The notes under the pieces were generated by a model. It did not search any database, was not told where the DNA came from, and saw only the letters and a list, made by a program, of their open reading frames with translations. The position numbers were made by a program, and so were the translations under genes. This document shows positions 43,401 to 51,090 of a stretch of DNA of 64,000 nt, piece by piece; position 1 is the first letter of the stretch; every line of letters starts with the position of its first letter. This DNA is from Xanthobacter dioxanivorans. GTDB lineage: Bacteria; Pseudomonadota; Alphaproteobacteria; Rhizobiales; Xanthobacteraceae. The stretch lies in the NCBI RefSeq assembly GCF_016807805.1, contig NZ_CP063362.1:6180501-6244500 (forward strand), in the 5' to 3' direction.

Positions 43401-45078
43401 CGCCGCGCGCGAACAGCCGAGACGCATTGCGCGCCCATTCGTCCCGCTGGCGCCGCACGCCGGCAAGCTCGGCGAAGCCAATCCGTTCCGCGATCGCCCT
43501 GAAGGCCGCGCCCGCCTGGATCGGCTGGAGCTGCATCGCGTCACCGACCAGGACGACTTTCGCCTCGGCGTCCTCGACGACCTTCAGCACCCGCGCCATC
43601 TGCTGCGAGGATACCATCCCCGCCTCGTCGATGACGAAGACGTCGCCCCGTTCGAGCTGCTCACGCCCGCTGGCCCAGGCCAGCTCCCAGGACGCGAGCG
43701 TGCGCGAGGCAATGCCCGAACTGTCCTCCAAGCCCTCCGCCGCCTTGCCGGCCAGCGCCGCGCCGAGCGCACGACGCCCATTGCTTTCCCAGGCGACGCG
43801 CGCCGCAGCGAGGAGGATGGACTTGCCGGCGCCGGCAAGCCCGACAACCGCCGCGATCGCCGCATCCGACGTGACGTGACGGACCGCATCGACCTGCTCG
43901 GCATCGAGCTTGAACGGCTTTTCGGGGTTTCGTGTCTCGATGACCTCGATTGCTCCGGCGACGCGCGCTGCGGAAACACCGAAGCCATCACGCGCCGCCA
44001 GATTGAGCGCCGAGCGCGCCATGCCGTGCTCGACACGCAGCATCTCGCGCGTCGTGAAGACCGCAGGCTCCGCCGCTCTCCCCGTCTCAGGATCGAGCTT
44101 CTGCGGGCGCAGCGTGACAAGATCGGGCGAACCCATCAGCCGGGCCCGGATGTTGGCGAAGTCCTCGGGATCGTCGACATAGCGGTGGAGCGCGCGGGCG
44201 ATATCACGCTCGTCGAAGGTGGACCGTTCGTTGCTGAGCTGCCGGAGGAGAAGGCCCGGATCGGTGGCAAGGCGATCGGCCATGTCCTGCCGGCGGGCGA
44301 GCTCCGCCGGCGCCAGGAACATTCGACTGCCATTGCGCACCATCGCTGCCTTCGCCGGCCCGAGATGCTTCTGAGCGATGCCGCCACGGCCCTGCTCGGC
44401 ATAGGAGCGCCCGTCGAGGCGAATGTCGAAGCCGGCGAGTGCCAGATGCCGGTTCGCCGTCTCCGCCCAGGCGATCTTCCATGCCTTCATCGTCTCGCGA
44501 TCGCCCGCCCACAGCCGATAGACGATCTTGCCGCTCGGCCGGTCGGGCGTGACGACGCGGAGCGGCTTCCCGTCCTCTCCGAGCACCGGCACCTTCTTCG
44601 GGCCGAAGCCGTTCTCCGCAAGAGGCCGGAGCGTCGTCATCAAATGCACGTGCGGATTGCCATCCTTGTCGTGATAGACCCAGTCGGCGACCATCCCCTT
44701 TGAGGTGAAGTGCTCCCGGACGAGCTCGCGCATCAGCGCGATGTTCTCAGCTCGGCTGAGCTCCTCCGGCAGCGCAATGATCAGCTCGCGTGCGAGCTGC
44801 GCATCCTCCCTTTTCTCGAAGGCCTCGACCGCATTCCACAGGACTTCGCTGGCGCCGGCGACGCTCTTGCCAGCGATCCTGGCCGAGAGCCAGGCCGGCG
44901 CCTCCTCCGGAAGCGCCAGCTCCTCATGCACCAGCTCGGACGCCCCGCCCTCGTAGCGGAACGTGGTGCCAGCCTTCTCGTCCATCATCTTGGTGCGGTG
45001 GCGATACGCGGCGGCCGAGACGACGCTGCGCCCGGTCCCCCGGCTGATCACCTGCGCCCTGACGAACATGATGGCCAC
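40462..45078 (-). CDS. traA: Ti-type conjugative relaxase/helicase TraA (MobA/MobL family)
   Basis: 1538-aa two-enzyme protein that nicks oriT and unwinds DNA for transfer. The relaxase domain (residues 1 to about 240) has MFVRAQVISRGTGRSVVSAA and the metal-binding HxH in GNPHVHLMTTLRP. The RecD/TraI-like helicase (about 380-800) has Walker A GLAGAGKSI, Walker B VFVIDEAGM, QLQPIQAG and GYAATIHKAQGATVD. The C-terminal part carries two related segments (about 1058-1320 and 1325-1535), each starting with a RIxRDPxA motif. GTG at 45078 fits the family start (MAIMF); the ATG three codons later is an alternative. It diverges from traC across oriT. Confidence 0.95.
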   Translation of the reverse strand: MAIMFVRAQVISRGTGRSVVSAAAYRHRTKMMDEKAGTTFRYEGGASELVHEELALPEEAPAWLSARIAGKSVAGASEVLWNAVEAFEKREDAQLARELIIALPEELSRAENIALMRELVREHFTSKGMVADWVYHDKDGNPHVHLMTTLRPLAENGFGPKKVPVLGEDGKPLRVVTPDRPSGKIVYRLWAGDRETMKAWKIAWAETANRHLALAGFDIRLDGRSYAEQGRGGIAQKHLGPAKAAMVRNGSRMFLAPAELARRQDMADRLATDPGLLLRQLSNERSTFDERDIARALHRYVDDPEDFANIRARLMGSPDLVTLRPQKLDPETGRAAEPAVFTTREMLRVEHGMARSALNLAARDGFGVSAARVAGAIEVIETRNPEKPFKLDAEQVDAVRHVTSDAAIAAVVGLAGAGKSILLAAARVAWESNGRRALGAALAGKAAEGLEDSSGIASRTLASWELAWASGREQLERGDVFVIDEAGMVSSQQMARVLKVVEDAEAKVVLVGDAMQLQPIQAGAAFRAIAERIGFAELAGVRRQRDEWARNASRLFARGELETALDAYAQHGHIVEAATREDAIGRIVTDWTGAWRALTGKTAAEGERQPPRGDELLVLAHINEDVKRLNDALRKVLADDGALSANRTFTTERGTREFAASDRIIFLENARFVEPRAKHLGPQHVKNGMLGSVTSTTDERGRTLLTVRLDNGREVVFGEDTYGNVDHGYAATIHKAQGATVDRTFVLATGTLDQHLTYVAMSRHRDRADLYAAWEDFEPRGEWGRKPRVDHAGGVTGELLEISQAKFRESEDIAPSPYADVRADDGSTQRLWGVSLPAALEKGGVSVGDTVTLRKDGVETVTVRIPVIDEEAGEKRLEERQVERNVWTAKQVETLEDRTARMERESHRPDLFKQLVERLSRSGAKTTTLDYESEPSYQAHARDFARLRGIDQLAEAASGIGEGAARRLAWLSEKRNELAKLWERASVALGFAIARERSVSYSDQRIEASAREPADERHYLLAPATRFARSAQEDARLAQLSSPAAKEREGALWPVLGRIYRDPDAAMIKLHDLASASKVGARGLGEALERDPGQLGALRGGEHLIDGQASRRKRGDVLKAVTEELVPLARAHAAAFKTSASSFEIREEQRRVHMAFSVPALSIKATARLGEIEAVRAQGGEGAYKAAFALVAEDRAVVQEIKAVSEALTARFGWSAFTEKADAIAERNMGDRVPEDMDAQKRAELKAMFESVRRFADAQHQAERQDRSRIVAPAPYRADAGNTVPPMLAAVTEFRQPAEEEARQRALDASHYRQQRAALGEIASRIWRDPAAVVAKMEDLLVKGFAAERIAAAMSNAPDAYGAVRGSGRMVDRLLATGRERRDATAALPVAAAELRALGSAYAGATEAQRQAIAEERRLMALAIPGLSRPAQDALERLTAEAKQNTRGLNAMVGALDPKIREEFAAVSHALDTRFGRNAIARGEKDAANRVPPAHREAFETMRASLRVLQQSVRIDADEKILSERRIRTINQARGLTR

Positions 45079-45101
45079 TATCGCTTCCACCCATCCCAAG
45101 C

Positions 45102-45132
45102 ACGTCGCGCCAGCGACGTATATTGCGCCCTC
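45102..45132. other. oriT: oriT core: hairpin plus nick region of the MOBQ type
   Basis: A perfect 7-bp hairpin ACGTCGC-GCCA-GCGACGT (45102-45119) is followed immediately by ATATTGCGCCCTC. TGCGCCCT is the conserved nick-region core of RSF1010-like and Ti-plasmid-like oriTs, and the hairpin directly 5' of it is the expected layout. It lies between divergent traA and traC, where the oriT of Ti plasmids is found. TraA is the cognate relaxase. Confidence 0.8.
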
Positions 45133-45144
45133 AAACAGATCGGA

Positions 45145-45263
45145 CCGCAGGGCCGATGCCGCTTCAAACGGCCGGCCCTGCGGGGGACCGGCCGCCAGTG
45201 AGCCGTTCGGCTCACCAACAATTTAGCCTATTTAACTGATTTATATAAGTCGATATAATCGAC
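45145..45263. promoter_or_regulatory. traA-traC intergenic stems and operator-like palindrome
   Basis: Beyond the oriT core there are three more perfect inverted repeats: CCGCAGGGCC/GGCCCTGCGG (45145-45183, 19-base loop), GTGAGCC-GTTC-GGCTCAC (45198-45215) and GTCGAT-ATA-ATCGAC (45249-45263). The last lies in an AT-rich stretch 38 bases before traC and could be an operator over the traC promoter. The stems could be accessory relaxosome-binding sites. Functions inferred. Confidence 0.5.
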
Positions 45264-45301
45264 CTATGCCGCCCTAATTTCAGGTGAGGTGAGGTCTCTC
45301 A

Positions 45302-45535
45302 ATGCGCGTAAAATCGTCACTTTCCGAGATCGATTCCCAGATCGAGAAGCTGCGGGAACGCAGGAAAACTCTGGTCGTTAAAGCGGGCGAGCGTTTCGCC
45401 CGGGCCGCCGCGAAGGCCGGCCTGGTGGAGATGGAGATCCCCGACGATCAGCTCGACGCGATCTGCGAGGAAATCGCCGCCCGATTTCGCAAGACCGCCA
45501 AAGGCAAGGCGCCCACCGGTCCATCAGCCCCTTGA
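45302..45535 (+). CDS. traC: Conjugal transfer protein TraC
   Basis: 77-aa basic protein. The N-terminal coiled coil (SSLSEIDSQIEKLRERRKTL) is followed by FARAAAKAGLVEMEIPDDQL and an EEIAARFRKTAKGK end. This matches the small TraC of Ti-type systems (coiled coil then GRxAxKAGLxxxEI), a relaxosome accessory protein. It is the first gene of traCDG, reading away from oriT. Confidence 0.8.
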   Translation: MRVKSSLSEIDSQIEKLRERRKTLVVKAGERFARAAAKAGLVEMEIPDDQLDAICEEIAARFRKTAKGKAPTGPSAP

Positions 45536-45584
45536 GCGGATCGATCAGGAGCTGGCCCGGCTCGAGCGACGACGCAGGGCCATT

Positions 45585-45824
45585 ATGAGCGAAGCACGCA
45601 AGCGTGAGGCTCGGCAGAAGTTCCTGCTGGGTGGGCTGGTGGTGCGCGCGGGACTGGCTGAGGCCGATCGAGCCTTCTTGTTCGGCGCGCTGATCGAAGC
45701 GAGCGGCTTCGTGGCCGGATCCGATCACCATGAACGGCTGAAGGCGATCGGGTTGGAGGCGTTCAGACAGCGGCCCATGGAGGATCTGCAGGTGCCGGAT
45801 CAAGTGGACGGGGGACGGCCATGA
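45585..45824 (+). CDS. traD: Conjugal transfer protein TraD
   Basis: 79 aa. SEARKREARQKFLLGGLVVR and AGLAEADRAFLFGALIEA match the Ti-type TraD core (KxxLGGLVVKAGL...LLGAL). The frame stays open upstream of the chosen ATG with a basic coiled-coil-like sequence (ERIDQELARLERRRRAI) back into the traC end, so the real start may be a non-ATG codon further up. It overlaps the traG start by ATGA. Confidence 0.78.
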   Translation: MSEARKREARQKFLLGGLVVRAGLAEADRAFLFGALIEASGFVAGSDHHERLKAIGLEAFRQRPMEDLQVPDQVDGGRP

Positions 45825-47728
45825 AGGGACGTCTGCACCCAGCGCTGCTCCTCGTCCTCGTTCCGATCGTCGTCACAGCTGCGGCTGTCTTCGTCACCAA
45901 CTGGCGATGGCACGGCCTCGCCATCGGCATGTCGGGCAAGATCGCCTATTGGTTCTTGCGCGCGTCGCCGCTCCCTGCCCTGCTGTTCGGCCCCCTTGCC
46001 GGGCTCGTGACCGTCTGGGCGCAACCAATGCATCGGCGCCGGCCGATTGCCATGGTCACGCTCATCTGCTTTCTCGGGGTGGCCGGCTTCTACGCCCTGC
46101 GCGAATATGATCGCCTCGCACCCTTCGTCGAGAGCGGGGCGGTTACGTGGGACCGCGCCCTTTCCTACCTCGATGCCTTGGCCGTCGCAGGCGCCATTGT
46201 CGGATTCCTCGTCGTGGCCACGGCGGCACGGATCTCCGTCGTCGTCCTCGTACCGATCAGGCGCGCAAAGCGAGCAACCTTCGGAGACGCGGACTGGTTG
46301 CCCATGTCGGCGGCCGCGCGGCTGTTCCCCGCGGACGGCGAAGTCGTGGTCGGTGAGCGCTATCGCGTTGACCGGGAGATCATCCATGAGCTGCCATTCG
46401 ACCCCGCGGACCGCTCGACCTGGGGTCAGGGCGGCCGCGCTCCGCTCCTGACCTATAAGCAGGATTTCGACAGCACCCACATGCTGTTCTTCGCGGGGTC
46501 GGGGGGCTTCAAGACCACGAGCAACGTGATCCCAACGGCGTTGCGCTATTCCGGCCCCTTGATCTGCCTCGACCCCTCGACCGAGGTCGCGCCGATGGTG
46601 CGGGAGCATCGCATGCGCGCGCTCGGTCGCGAGGTGATGGTGCTCGATCCCGTCAATTCGATCGGCGGATTCAACGTGCTCGACGGCATCGAGGCGTCGC
46701 AGAAAAAGGAGGAAGACATCGTCGGGATCGCGCACATGCTGCTGTCCGAGAGCGCACGCTTTGAATCCTCGACCGGCGCCTATTTCCAGAACCAGGCGCA
46801 CAACCTTCTGACCGGCCTGCTGGCGCACGTGATGCTCTCGCCGGAATATGCCGGCCGTCGCACTCTGCGCAGCCTGCGCCAGATCGTTTCTGAGCCTGAG
46901 CCTTCGGTCCTCGCCATGCTCCGAGACATCCAGGAGCACTCGGGATCGACCTTCATTCGCGAGACACTCGGCGTCTTCACCAATATGACCGAGCAGACCT
47001 TCTCCGGCGTCTATTCCACCGCGTCGAAGGACACCCAATGGCTTTCCCTCGACAATTATGCCGCCCTGGTCTGCGGCAATGCCTTCAGGTCGCGCGACAT
47101 CGTCTCCGGAAAGAAGGACGTCTTCCTGAACATCCCGGCAGCGATCCTCAGGTCCTATCCCGGGATCGGTCGGGTGATCATCGGTTCGCTGATCAACGCC
47201 ATGGTGCAGGCTGATGGCGCCTTCACCTCGCGCACCCTTTTCATGCTCGATGAGGTGGATTTGCTGGGGTACATGCGGGTGCTGGAGGAGGCTCGCGATC
47301 GCGGCCGCAAGTACGGCATCACGCTGATGCTGATGTACCAGTCGGTGGGCCAACTCGAGCAGCATTTCGGGAAGGCCGGCGCGACCTCATGGATCGATGG
47401 CTGCGCCTTCGCCTCCTATGCAGCGATCAAGGCGCTCGAGACCGCTCGCAACGTCTCGGCGCAGTGCGGGGAGATGACGGTCGAGGTTCAGGGCCGATCA
47501 CGCAACGTGGGCTGGAGCAGCTCGAGTAATAGCAGCCGCAACTCGGAAAGCATCAGCTTCCAACGACGGCCGCTCATCATGCCCCACGAGATCACCCAGT
47601 CGATGCGCAAGGACGAGCAAATTATCATCGTGCAGGGGCGGAGCCCCATCCGCTGCGGGCGCGCAATCTATTTCCGGCGAAGGGACATGAGCGAGCAGGC
47701 CAAGGCCAATCGTTTCGTCAAAGTGTGA
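45821..47728 (+). CDS. traG: Type IV coupling protein TraG (VirD4 family)
   Basis: 635-aa hexameric ATPase that links the relaxosome to the mating channel. The N-terminal membrane region has about four segments (to about residue 145); Walker A is FAGSGGFKTTSNV near residue 226, Walker B TLFMLDEVDLLG near 476, and the coupling-protein segments FESSTGAYFQNQAHNLLTGL and RKYGITLMLMYQSVGQLEQH are present. Complete. No trb/virB channel genes occur in the window, so they lie outside it or the element depends on another system. Confidence 0.95.
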   Translation: MKGRLHPALLLVLVPIVVTAAAVFVTNWRWHGLAIGMSGKIAYWFLRASPLPALLFGPLAGLVTVWAQPMHRRRPIAMVTLICFLGVAGFYALREYDRLAPFVESGAVTWDRALSYLDALAVAGAIVGFLVVATAARISVVVLVPIRRAKRATFGDADWLPMSAAARLFPADGEVVVGERYRVDREIIHELPFDPADRSTWGQGGRAPLLTYKQDFDSTHMLFFAGSGGFKTTSNVIPTALRYSGPLICLDPSTEVAPMVREHRMRALGREVMVLDPVNSIGGFNVLDGIEASQKKEEDIVGIAHMLLSESARFESSTGAYFQNQAHNLLTGLLAHVMLSPEYAGRRTLRSLRQIVSEPEPSVLAMLRDIQEHSGSTFIRETLGVFTNMTEQTFSGVYSTASKDTQWLSLDNYAALVCGNAFRSRDIVSGKKDVFLNIPAAILRSYPGIGRVIIGSLINAMVQADGAFTSRTLFMLDEVDLLGYMRVLEEARDRGRKYGITLMLMYQSVGQLEQHFGKAGATSWIDGCAFASYAAIKALETARNVSAQCGEMTVEVQGRSRNVGWSSSSNSSRNSESISFQRRPLIMPHEITQSMRKDEQIIIVQGRSPIRCGRAIYFRRRDMSEQAKANRFVKV

Positions 47729-47818
47729 TCCATGGCCTGCGAACTTTTCGTCTCAGGGGATGCCTCTCAAGTCGGCGACGCGGGGTAAGAAAGGATCCGC
47801 CTCAATCACCAATAGGTG

Positions 47819-47847
47819 TTGAATGTATCTCAAATGAGAGACATAAT
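47819..47847 (+). promoter_or_regulatory. Promoter and operator of the relB/relE-type pair
   Basis: -35 TTGAAT (47819-47824), 17-base spacer, -10 CATAAT (47842-47847). Within it lies an inverted repeat ATGTATCTC-AAAT-GAGAGACAT (47823-47844, 8 of 9 positions paired), overlapping both boxes. That is the arrangement expected for autorepression by a ribbon-helix-helix antitoxin. Confidence 0.65.
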
Positions 47848-47871
47848 GCTTTTAACATAGGAGGGTCGGAA

Positions 47872-48171
47872 ATGGCCGCTCAAACCTCGATGCTGCACAT
47901 CCGCGTCGACGACAAGCTGAAGGCCGACGCGACCGAGAAGCTGGCCAGCTTCGGCCTGACGGTTTCCGATGCCGTCCGGATTCTGCTCACGCGCGTCGTA
48001 AAAGAGGGCGCGTTGCCGGCGGGCTTGACCACGGACCCGGAAGCGCATGACGCGTGGTTTCGGGCCAAGGTGCGAGAAGCCTTGGACGACACCCGGCCAT
48101 CGGTGCCGCACCGGCAGGTGATGGATGAGACACAGGCGCTGATCGATAGGAAGCGCCGTGCGAAGGCTTGA
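47872..48171 (+). CDS. Type II antitoxin, RelB/DinJ family
   Basis: 99 aa. A ribbon-helix-helix DNA-binding region lies near the N-terminus (MLHIRVDDKLKADATEKLAS, FGLTVSDAVRILLTRVVKEG), which is the RelB/DinJ pattern; the C-terminal half would neutralise the toxin. ATG with AGGAGG nine bases upstream. It overlaps the toxin gene by 14 bases. It probably binds the palindrome at 47823-47844. Confidence 0.88.
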   Translation: MAAQTSMLHIRVDDKLKADATEKLASFGLTVSDAVRILLTRVVKEGALPAGLTTDPEAHDAWFRAKVREALDDTRPSVPHRQVMDETQALIDRKRRAKA

Positions 48172-48457
48172 GTGGCGCGAGGACGCACGCGCCGATCTGC
48201 TGGCGATTGTCGATTTCATTTCCGACGACAACCCCGATGCCTCCCAACGGCTTAAGGATGACATAGAGGCGAAGACGTCAAAGTTGCCTGAGCATCCGAG
48301 GCTCTACCGCCCCGGCCGCGTCGACGGCACGCGGGAAATGGTCGTGCGATCAAACTACCTGATCGTGTACGCCGAGAATGCCCACGCCATCTCCATTCTG
48401 CGCGTCCTGCATGCGGCCCAGCAATGGCCGCCAGTGCCGGAGGACGAGGAGATCTGA
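48158..48457 (+). CDS. Type II toxin, RelE/ParE superfamily
   Basis: 99 aa. LEWREDARADLLAIVDFISD, PRLYRPGRVDGTREMVVRSN and YLIVYAENAHAISILRVLHA match the RelE/ParE fold, including the Arg-rich strand and the C-terminal RVLHA. GTG start inside the antitoxin gene (translational coupling). Whether it is a ribosome-dependent RNase (RelE) or a gyrase inhibitor (ParE) cannot be told by eye; the REMVVRSNYLIVY strand is nearer ParE. It probably stabilises the element. Confidence 0.88.
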   Translation: MRRLEWREDARADLLAIVDFISDDNPDASQRLKDDIEAKTSKLPEHPRLYRPGRVDGTREMVVRSNYLIVYAENAHAISILRVLHAAQQWPPVPEDEEI

Positions 48458-48629
48458 TTGCCGGAGCCCGCGCTCGACCCGAACGAGGGGCGCCGCACGC
48501 TGTCCCAGCTCAACGCGCTGCAATAGTACCGAGGCCAGGGCGGAGACTTCCGGGCGCGCCGCAACCGGGCGCCTGGAACAAGGTCCCCCCCTCGCGCTCC
48601 AGCAGTCACCCGCGCAGGTGCAGAAGGCG

Positions 48630-49028
48630 CTACCGCCTTCCTCGATATCGCTCGAACGGGTCCGCGGCACCGGACGGCGTCAGCCAATCGACGAAGAGCG
48701 TATAGGCGAGCGCGAACGCAACAAGCCCGATCGCGATCAGGCCGAAGGTCCAGAACGGCAATCCGTGGGCCGCTTCCGGATGAGCGGAGACCACGATCGA
48801 AACCGGGACCATGACGATCGCGGCGAGGACCATCAGCCCTGAGAAGGGCCGGAACATACACAGGACATAGAAGGCAAGATACCAGCCGCAGTAGAAGGCG
48901 GCCCGTCCGATGTACTCGAGCACGACGAAGGGCAGCGCGAGGAGCAAGGGCAGTGTTCGGCTCGCGGCTGATCGCGCGTCCGGGTCCTTGCCCGGCTTCC
49001 TCGATAATGGGCGGCGATCGATCGTCAT
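48630..49028 (-). CDS. Small membrane protein, unknown
   Basis: 132 aa with three predicted membrane segments (near residues 28-45, 47-70 and 85-110: LPLLLALPFVVLEYIGRAAF, MVLAAIVMVPVSIVVSA, TFGLIAIGLVAFALAYTLFV). Basic N-terminus (TIDRRPLSRKPGKDPD). The start is uncertain since no ribosome site precedes 49028. I do not recognise the family. Its place near traG suggests an accessory of the mobile element. Confidence 0.55.
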   Translation of the reverse strand: MTIDRRPLSRKPGKDPDARSAASRTLPLLLALPFVVLEYIGRAAFYCGWYLAFYVLCMFRPFSGLMVLAAIVMVPVSIVVSAHPEAAHGLPFWTFGLIAIGLVAFALAYTLFVDWLTPSGAADPFERYRGRR

Positions 49029-49246
49029 CACTGTCGTCGCAGGTCCACGTCGTGGTGGCGCCCGTCCTTGCGGGATCGGATCCGCCCAGCGGAACAATTG
49101 GTACGCATCGGAGGATGGTCCACCAAGCGCGGACTGTCGAGAGCGCTGCCTGCCTGGCCCGTCATCAGGCCTGCAGATTGCCGATGCCAGCCGGAACGGC
49201 CGGTCGATCCGGCCGCTGCGGCTTCCCATGCAAGGAAAGAGCTGCC

Positions 49247-49390
49247 TCATGGCAGTTCCTCCCCGACAATGCGGCGGTCGAGTTCAGCGCTGGCGGTTTC
49301 CAGCTCGACCTCGATCTCGCGGCGCTCACCGGCATCGACGGCGTTCCGCAGTTCGGCACGCAGTTCCTCGATGTGCTGTTCCAGGGTCAT
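49247..49390 (-). CDS. 47-aa coiled-coil protein, copy 1 of a paralogous pair
   Basis: Very short, charged, helical protein with HIEELRAELRNAVDAGERRE and then a second helix; predicted coiled coil, no known motif. GAGGAG six bases before the ATG at 49390 supports this start. A closely related gene lies at 53447-53611 and both have a similar upstream region of about 200 bases, so the gene and leader form a repeated unit. Function unknown. Confidence 0.6.
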   Translation of the reverse strand: MTLEQHIEELRAELRNAVDAGERREIEVELETASAELDRRIVGEELP

Positions 49391-49590
49391 CGTCATCTCC
49401 TCGATGTTTTTGTGAAAGATGACGACGGCGGTCATGGCGGGTGGGCACGGGTCAAAACCCGCGTCAGCGGCCAGCTCGCTGGCGCGCGGAGGAACCGATT
49501 TTCCTGCGCAGCGGGAAAATTGGAGGGGCCGCGCGGTTTTGAGGCGTGCCCGCCCGCCATGGCAGGCTTGGACATTCTGAGCAGACAAGG
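49391..49590 (-). promoter_or_regulatory. Conserved leader of the small coiled-coil gene, copy 1
   Basis: Shared with the copy at 53612-53800. The first 50 bases before the start codon are nearly alignable (GTGAAAGA-GAC...CGGCGGTCATGGCGGG on the plus strand). At 49555-49584 a 30-base block reads CGCCATGGCA, 5 variable bases, GGA, 4 variable, CTGAGCAG with the same spacing as in the other copy. The sequence between is not coding. It is either a promoter-plus-5'UTR element or a leader RNA. Confidence 0.45.
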
Positions 49591-49869
49591 TGGGTTATCC
49601 AGGCACGCGGCAGCGGAACGTGCAGCCTGCCCTCATCCCGCCTCAGGCGGGGTGGATTGCAGTGACCGGGCGTCGAGCCGGTCCCGCGGGTTCGCCCCAG
49701 ACAACGAGGCTGCATGCGCAAGGGATCGTCACGCCGCGAGGCGCGAAGACTGCGCGCAGGCTTCGTGGAGCCGGGGATCCGGCGGAGTAGAGCTCGGTCC
49801 GGCGCGCCGGATGCGCCCGAATACTCCTTTGCAGGGTGCAGATTCATACCCTGCCGATCGCTCCAACGC

Positions 49870-49916
49870 TTGAACCCGATGTGTCATCTGTCATACATAG
49901 AAGCGACAATTGACAC
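49870..49916 (+). promoter_or_regulatory. Promoter and repeated TGTCA boxes upstream of xre-res
   Basis: -35 TTGAAC (49870-49875), 17-base spacer, -10 ATACAT (49893-49898). TGTCA occurs at 49882-49886 and 49889-49893 and inverted (TGACA) at 49911-49915, with GTGTCA/TGACAC forming an inverted repeat around the start-point region. This suggests autoregulation by the Xre-type antitoxin. Confidence 0.5.
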
Positions 49917-49928
49917 ACGGAGCTTGCA

Positions 49929-50414
49929 ATGGCGATCGCGGCAAAACAGACCGTTCCCGAGGTGGCCCCGCGCGATCTGCAGAAGATCGCCGAACTGCTC
50001 GGCGGGGCCCGGGTGTTGTCGGGGCACGTCAACAGCGCCCTTGACGCCCATGAGTTGCTGCTGCGTGGCCTGCCAGCCTCTGCGCTGGATCACCTCGTGG
50101 GGCATCTGCGCGTCCTGCACAAGGCGGATTCGCTCGAGAAGGCGGTCGGCATGAGCGTGCGGACCTATCAGCGCCGGAAGGATACGCCCTCCAAGCCGCT
50201 GAGCCAGGAGCAGAGCGGCAGGGCATGGAAATTTGCGGAGATTCTTGCCAAGGCGACCGACGTTTTCGGCTCACAGGAGGAGGCCGAGCAGTGGCTGGAG
50301 CGTCCAGCGATCGGGCTCGACCAGCGCCGTCCCATCGACCTGCTCTCCACGCCCGCGGGCATCGAGCTGGTCGAGGACTATCTCGTGCGACTTGAATACG
50401 GCGTCTATGCATGA
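49929..50414 (+). CDS. Xre/MbcA/ParS-type antitoxin of a RES toxin
   Basis: 161 aa. HTH-like N-terminal/central region with SLEKAVGMSVRTYQRRKDTP, then a C-terminal MbcA/ParS/Xre toxin-binding domain: GRAWKFAEILAKATDVFGSQ, EEAEQWLERPAIGLDQRRPI and DLLSTPAGIELVEDYLVRLE, ending GVYA. This ending is highly characteristic (usual form L..ALG...P.DLL.T..G...V...L.R..YG). The stop overlaps the RES gene by ATGA. Confidence 0.93.
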   Translation: MAIAAKQTVPEVAPRDLQKIAELLGGARVLSGHVNSALDAHELLLRGLPASALDHLVGHLRVLHKADSLEKAVGMSVRTYQRRKDTPSKPLSQEQSGRAWKFAEILAKATDVFGSQEEAEQWLERPAIGLDQRRPIDLLSTPAGIELVEDYLVRLEYGVYA

Positions 50415-50914
50415 CGCCGCTGCCGGGAGCGCTTGGCGGCCGTGAGCTTGTGGCATGGCGTCTCGACCAGGTGCGCTTTGCTTCCAGCTGGGACAGCGGT
50501 GAGGGCTCCTACCGGGTTGGCGGTCGATGGAACAGCAAGGGCGTTCGCGCCGTGTACTGCTCTATCGATCCCTCCACAGCGATCCTGGAGGTGGCGGTCC
50601 ACAAAGGGTTCAGAGCGCTCGACACGATCCCTCATGTGATGACGGCGACAATGGTGACGGACCTCACCAGCGTGCATGTCGTCGAGCCCGCCGACGTTCC
50701 CAACCTGAACTGGCTGAGGCCCGGCATCCCGAGCGCAGGCCAGCAGGCGTTCGGCGACGATCTCCTGCACCGCCATCGCTTCGTGGTCATTCCGAGCGCC
50801 GTCTCCACGCACAGCTGGAACCTGATCTTCATGGCGAGCAGCGCTGCAGGCGCCTATGCCGTGAAGCTTCAGGAAGCTTTTGCATTGGACACACGCCTGC
50901 ATCCGCCCGCGTAG
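50411..50914 (+). CDS. RES-domain toxin (NAD+ phosphorylase type)
   Basis: 167 aa with the RES-domain order: Arg in VAWRLDQVRFASSW, GEGSYRVGGRWNSKGVRAVY, Glu in PSTAILEVAVHKGF, and Ser in VVIPSAVSTHSWNLIF. RES toxins degrade NAD+ and are paired with the Xre/MbcA/ParS antitoxin encoded just upstream. Complete and coupled to it. It probably acts in maintenance of the element, possibly also as an abortive response. Confidence 0.93.
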   Translation: MTPLPGALGGRELVAWRLDQVRFASSWDSGEGSYRVGGRWNSKGVRAVYCSIDPSTAILEVAVHKGFRALDTIPHVMTATMVTDLTSVHVVEPADVPNLNWLRPGIPSAGQQAFGDDLLHRHRFVVIPSAVSTHSWNLIFMASSAAGAYAVKLQEAFALDTRLHPPA

Positions 50915-51090
50915 GCGCCGAGGCCGCACAGTGTGCTCTCTTCTCCCGGTCGAACGGACCGGCGAGCCTAGGCCGAGGTGGCGCGAGTGTGGCCGCGGCA
51001 GAATGAGATCTCCACGACCACATCCTTCCGACGTTGGGAGGTTTGTGGCTGTCCGATCAGCATTTATACTGCCTTGCCCTTTGTGGTTAA

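Noticed and set aside
43027..44703. 558-codon plus-strand frame opposite traA
   Set aside because: Antisense of the helicase/relaxase domains; no recognisable features.
49068..49873. Several open frames on the plus strand (to 306 codons) over the leader region
   Set aside because: They read through the conserved non-coding leader and promoter of xre-res, and have Arg/Pro-rich composition without motifs.
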